Shown: positions 5,080 to 7,132 of the stretch, piece by piece
How positions within the stretch are numbered: the stretch's first letter is position 1
Layout: each line of letters begins with the position of its first letter
Assembly: GCA_017519685.1 (NCBI GenBank)
Contig: JAFWRV010000086.1
Location: 1 to 7,132 of the forward strand
Direction of reading: 5' to 3'
DNA: 7,132 nt
Source: Clostridia bacterium
GTDB taxonomy: Bacteria > Bacillota > Clostridia > Oscillospirales > Acutalibacteraceae
The notes under the pieces: model-generated
The model's input: the letters and a program-made list of their open reading frames with translations, nothing else
The model's database searches: none
What the model was told of the DNA's origin: nothing
Made by a program: the position numbers and the translations under genes

Positions 5080-5107
5080 TTGACAACTTTTATTTTTGTG
5101 ATAAAAT
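5080..5107 (+). promoter_or_regulatory. Promoter of tRNA-Val
   Basis: TTGACA (5080-5085), a 16-bp spacer, then TAAAAT (5102-5107) preceded by TGA, giving an extended -10. Predicted transcription starts only a few bases before the mature tRNA end at 5118. Confidence 0.75.
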
Positions 5108-5117
5108 AATTTGGTAC

Positions 5118-5194
5118 GGAGGCGTAGCTCAGCTGGTCAGAGTGCCTGCTTCACACGCAGGAGGTCAACGGTTCGAGCCCGTTCGTCTCCACCA
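5118..5194 (+). tRNA. tRNA-Val (anticodon CAC)
   Basis: A full cloverleaf of 77 nt including encoded CCA (5192-5194). The acceptor stem is GGAGGCG (5118-5124) with CGTCTCC (5184-5190), including one wobble pair. The anticodon stem CCTGC/GCAGG carries the loop TTCACAC, with anticodon CAC at 5152-5154 reading GUG. The T loop is TTCGAGC. No second copy of its 3' end is visible downstream, unlike tRNA-Leu. Confidence 0.97.
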
Positions 5195-5202
5195 AAGCAT
5201 CA

Positions 5203-5247
5203 TAATCCGAATCCAAAGCCGATTGGCGATGGATTCGGATTAGTTGT
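5203..5247 (+). terminator. Terminator-like hairpin after tRNA-Val
   Basis: TAATCCGAATCCA (5203-5215) pairs perfectly with 5230-5242 over 13 bp. The loop contains a further 3-bp stem, GCC/GGC. The sequence after it (GTTGTTA) is only moderately U-rich. Confidence 0.6.
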
Positions 5248-5356
5248 TATATGAAGTAAAGAAAAGACAAAACATCGGAGAAATGAGGAATAGAGCAGCA
5301 GCATTTCCTCTTACCATTTATTGCGACACATTTTAAAACAGAATCCTTAAATATCA

Positions 5357-5391
5357 AAGGGTACGGAGAATTTGTTGTTCTCCGTACCCTT
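5357..5391 (-). terminator. Terminator of the minus-strand operon
   Basis: A perfect 14-bp inverted repeat: AAGGGTACGGAGAA (5357-5370) with 5378-5391 and a 7-nt loop. On the minus strand it ends in TTT and lies 31 bp after the stop of the last acetyltransferase gene, so it should end that transcript. Apart from this hairpin and the tRNA-Val hairpin, nothing credible is seen between 5195 and 5421. Confidence 0.65.
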
Positions 5392-5421
5392 AAAAGTGTA
5401 AGAAATAAAATGATGTATATA

Positions 5422-5859
5422 TCAAAGAGATTTTAAAAATATATTTATAGGTTTGTTGTTCTTGTTTATATAAACATATTCGTCGGTTTCAAAGCCGAGT
5501 TTTACATGCAGTTTCATACTGGCAGTATTGTTGGTTCGTATTTGTTGGCAAACAATTTTATATCCTTTTGATTGTGCGATATCCATTGCGTTTTTCATTG
5601 CCTCGGTGGCATAGCCGTATTGCCTGTATTCATCAAACACTTCCGGGTCTATTGAAATAACCGAGGCAGAATGTTCATATAAAGAAATTGTTCCAACACA
5701 TTTCTCATCATTTAATATAGCAAACATCTTAAAAAACTTATTATCATGCAGTTCCGTTTCGGATTCGTTTAATAAAGCTTCTTTATCTTCAACAGACATC
5801 TTATAATATTGTGAAATTAATTCTATATTCTCGTTAGATATCGGTTGTAGTGTTATCAT
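5422..5859 (-). CDS. GNAT family N-acetyltransferase (downstream copy)
   Basis: A 145-aa GCN5-related acetyltransferase that would transfer acetyl from acetyl-CoA to an unknown amine. The acetyl-CoA pyrophosphate loop is visible as Arg79-Gln-Tyr-Gly-Tyr-Ala84, followed by the helix TEAMKNAMDIAQ. The later block IRTNNTASMKLHVKLGFE (108-124) is typical of RimI/RimJ-like GNATs. ATG at 5859 is preferred over ATG 5865 because GGAG (5871-5868 on the minus strand) is eight bases from the former and only two from the latter. It begins 31 nt after the stop of the other acetyltransferase, so it is the last gene of the minus-strand operon. It is not a tandem duplicate of its neighbour, since the two share only the fold signature. 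Confidence 0.85.
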   Translation of the reverse strand: MITLQPISNENIELISQYYKMSVEDKEALLNESETELHDNKFFKMFAILNDEKCVGTISLYEHSASVISIDPEVFDEYRQYGYATEAMKNAMDIAQSKGYKIVCQQIRTNNTASMKLHVKLGFETDEYVYINKNNKPINIFLKSL

Positions 5860-5890
5860 AAACATTTCTCCGTAGCAAACCTATAATATT

Positions 5891-6322
5891 TCAGAGCTCT
5901 TTTTTCATATGATCTTCATCAATAAAAGTATAGCCGTGTTTGGGATAAAACTGTCTTGATTCAAAATATGTAACTTTATCGCCGAGATGAACCTTCATCA
6001 TTTTTCTTCCGTTATTTCTTGCGAAATCTTCGGCAATTGTTAATAACTTTGTTCCTATTCCATGCCGCTTCAGATTGTATTTTACATATAACCTGTGCAG
6101 TACCGCTTCACCGTCGGAAAGCAGATTGCATCCGACACAGCCGACAACTCTGTCATAATCATCAATGGCAATCCAGAACATATCGCCTTTATTGAAGTAA
6201 TAACCGTCAAGGTCAAGTAAATCATTATTTAATGTCGGCACTCTGCCAAGCGCATTCTTCGCTTCAAGCACCATGAATATAGTATCGTCTCTGTATTGGT
6301 TTTCATATTTAATAATTTTCAT
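5891..6322 (-). CDS. GNAT family N-acetyltransferase (upstream copy)
   Basis: A 143-aa single-domain GNAT protein. Beta4 and the acetyl-CoA loop are clear in LHRLYVKYNLKRHGIGTKLL (75-94), with Lys85-Arg-His-Gly-Ile-Gly-Thr91 as the pyrophosphate loop. The end FYPKHGYTFIDEDHMKKEL (125-143) is the usual beta6-beta7 region with a catalytic-type tyrosine (Tyr126 or Tyr131). The ribosome binding site is weak (GGTGAAG), but the start overlaps the end of the preceding 30-codon ORF by 14 nt, suggesting translational coupling. The substrate is unknown. Confidence 0.87.
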   Translation of the reverse strand: MKIIKYENQYRDDTIFMVLEAKNALGRVPTLNNDLLDLDGYYFNKGDMFWIAIDDYDRVVGCVGCNLLSDGEAVLHRLYVKYNLKRHGIGTKLLTIAEDFARNNGRKMMKVHLGDKVTYFESRQFYPKHGYTFIDEDHMKKEL

Positions 6323-6401
6323 TCTGCTTCACCGCTTTATAATATTGCGCCTTAAAATCGTATTTCATATCAACAATCACCTTAACTCTTTTGCCAAGCA
6401 T
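6309..6401 (-). pseudogene. 30-codon remnant resembling an inorganic-pyrophosphatase-family protein
   Basis: An ORF of 30 codons starts two bases after the methyltransferase stop, with GAGGT at 6410-6406 inside the end of that gene, and ends inside the start of the acetyltransferase. The peptide starts MLGKRVKVIVD, like the N-terminus of a family of about 120-aa inorganic-pyrophosphatase-like proteins that continue VDRPLGS. It then passes to YDFKAQYYKAVKQ, which resembles their C-terminal FQEQYYKS-type end. The simplest reading is an in-frame internal deletion that kept start, end and operon spacing. The family match is from memory and short. It may now serve only to couple translation of its neighbours. 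Confidence 0.4.
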
Positions 6402-6403
6402 AA

Positions 6404-7132
6404 TTACCTCTTTATTGCAGTGAATATATATGCAAATTCGGCTTCCGATATTTCTTCAATATCAAATCCCGCCTGTTTCAGATAACTTTCAATTTCATCG
6501 GGTTTATCGGGATAAACAGCAAGTTTTCTTTTGCCGAAATCAATATATTTGTCTTGATTCTTATCAATGGAAAGAACAAATCTGCCATTGGGGTTTAGCA
6601 GAGTGAATACCTTGATGATTGCGTCTTGCTTTTCTTTTATATGTAAAAAAGTCAGAGAAGAATAGATAACATCAAACGCTTGATCAAAATCAAATGCAAG
6701 GAAATCTCCGCAAATCAAATCCAAATTCTTACAATTTGACAGGTTTTCTCTTGCCCGCACAATTGTTTTTGGTGAAATGTCAATGCCGGTGAATTCCTCG
6801 CAAAACGGAGCGACTCTGAGCGCCAGTCTGCCTGTTCCGACACCGATTTCCAACACGGATTTTTCCGGGGTTAATTGCATCTTATCAATAAAAGTCTGAC
6901 CATCCCACTTATCCATATAATCTTTTAACGGCTTAGGGTCGGTAACAGGGTCGTTACCTTCGTCAATGAGCGCATCATAGTGAGCGATTACATTCTCACT
7001 TCTCAGCTTTGCGAGAAAGCCATCCGCTTCCTGTCTGCTTTTGAAAATAAGAGATTTTTTGCCGGAAAATTTCTTTATGCGTTCCAGGACTGTCGGGCGG
7101 TTTTGTGAATAATAGTTTTTAACAGAATCAAC
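6404..7132 (-). CDS. Class I SAM-dependent methyltransferase (5' end outside the window)
   Basis: The frame stays open to the right edge, giving 242 visible residues; the ATG at 6916 is internal, because homologous-looking sequence (ALIDEGNDPVTDPKPLKDYM) continues upstream of it. The Rossmann-fold SAM site is clear: motif I VLEIGVGTGRLA (93-104), the acidic end of beta2 in FTGIDIS with Asp118, CGDFLAFDFD (141-150) with Asp143, and FDVIYSSLTFLHI (153-165) as the beta4 region. The N-terminal approximately 80 residues are helical and may form a cap or substrate domain. The substrate is unknown. It is the most upstream visible gene of the minus-strand operon; the next reading frame starts two bases after its stop and has its ribosome binding site inside this gene. 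Confidence 0.85.
   Translation of the reverse strand, partial: VDSVKNYYSQNRPTVLERIKKFSGKKSLIFKSRQEADGFLAKLRSENVIAHYDALIDEGNDPVTDPKPLKDYMDKWDGQTFIDKMQLTPEKSVLEIGVGTGRLALRVAPFCEEFTGIDISPKTIVRARENLSNCKNLDLICGDFLAFDFDQAFDVIYSSLTFLHIKEKQDAIIKVFTLLNPNGRFVLSIDKNQDKYIDFGKRKLAVYPDKPDEIESYLKQAGFDIEEISEAEFAYIFTAIKR

Noticed and set aside
5285..5310. GAGGAA/TTCCTC hairpin as a regulatory element
   Set aside because: A 6-bp stem with a 14-nt loop is easily met by chance, and there is no gene or U run to give it a role.
5283..5336. 17-codon ATG reading frame downstream of tRNA-Val
   Set aside because: The GGAG is only two bases before the ATG, and the peptide is short without any recognisable feature.
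6404..6916. Methyltransferase starting at the ATG at 6916
   Set aside because: The same frame stays open to the window edge, and the upstream residues fit methyltransferase relatives, so this ATG is internal.

Overview
The window looks like chromosomal DNA from a Gram-positive Clostridia-type bacterium (Bacillota, perhaps an uncultured Oscillospirales-like gut organism). This rests on purine-rich Shine-Dalgarno sites, canonical SigA-type promoters, tRNA genes with encoded CCA, a Clostridia-style lipoprotein, and short palindromic repeat arrays. The taxonomic call is inference; no marker gene is present.

Layout: the left half is on the plus strand. It holds the 3' end of an O-acetylhomoserine sulfhydrylase-type PLP enzyme (1-400), a terminator, a ridA-type deaminase (470-841) and, behind its own consensus promoter, an HD-domain hydrolase (907-1476). 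A tRNA-Leu(UAG) follows (1559-1643) with a strong hairpin. Then comes about 600 bp without a credible gene (1684-2280), the most unusual part of the window. It begins with a roughly 175-nt highly structured segment ending in an exact 22-nt copy of the 3' end of tRNA-Leu. Two homologous arrays of short palindromes follow, built on 20-24-nt modules with a GTGAA-type spacer that switches orientation inside each array. Both arrays end in the same 36-nt block and are separated by strong hairpins.

Right of the repeats are a 69-aa Imm32-like protein (2343-2552), a GH32 beta-fructosidase without signal peptide (2612-4102), a DUF218/YdcF-type lipoprotein (4147-5010) and a tRNA-Val(CAC) (5118-5194). 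From 5422 to the right edge the genes lie on the minus strand and look more AT-rich. In transcription order they are a SAM-dependent methyltransferase (5' end outside the window), a 30-codon ORF that looks like an internally deleted inorganic-pyrophosphatase-family gene, and two GNAT acetyltransferases. Tight spacing and overlaps indicate one operon, ending at a hairpin at 5357-5391.

Working together: the sulfhydrylase and RidA fit as PLP enzyme plus reactive enamine/imine clean-up. GH32 and the lipoprotein may be co-transcribed, but no sugar transporter is visible. The methyltransferase/GNAT operon is a small-molecule or protein modification cluster of unknown substrate. The best candidate for something undescribed is the tRNA-Leu-linked structured element with its palindrome arrays (1641-2275).
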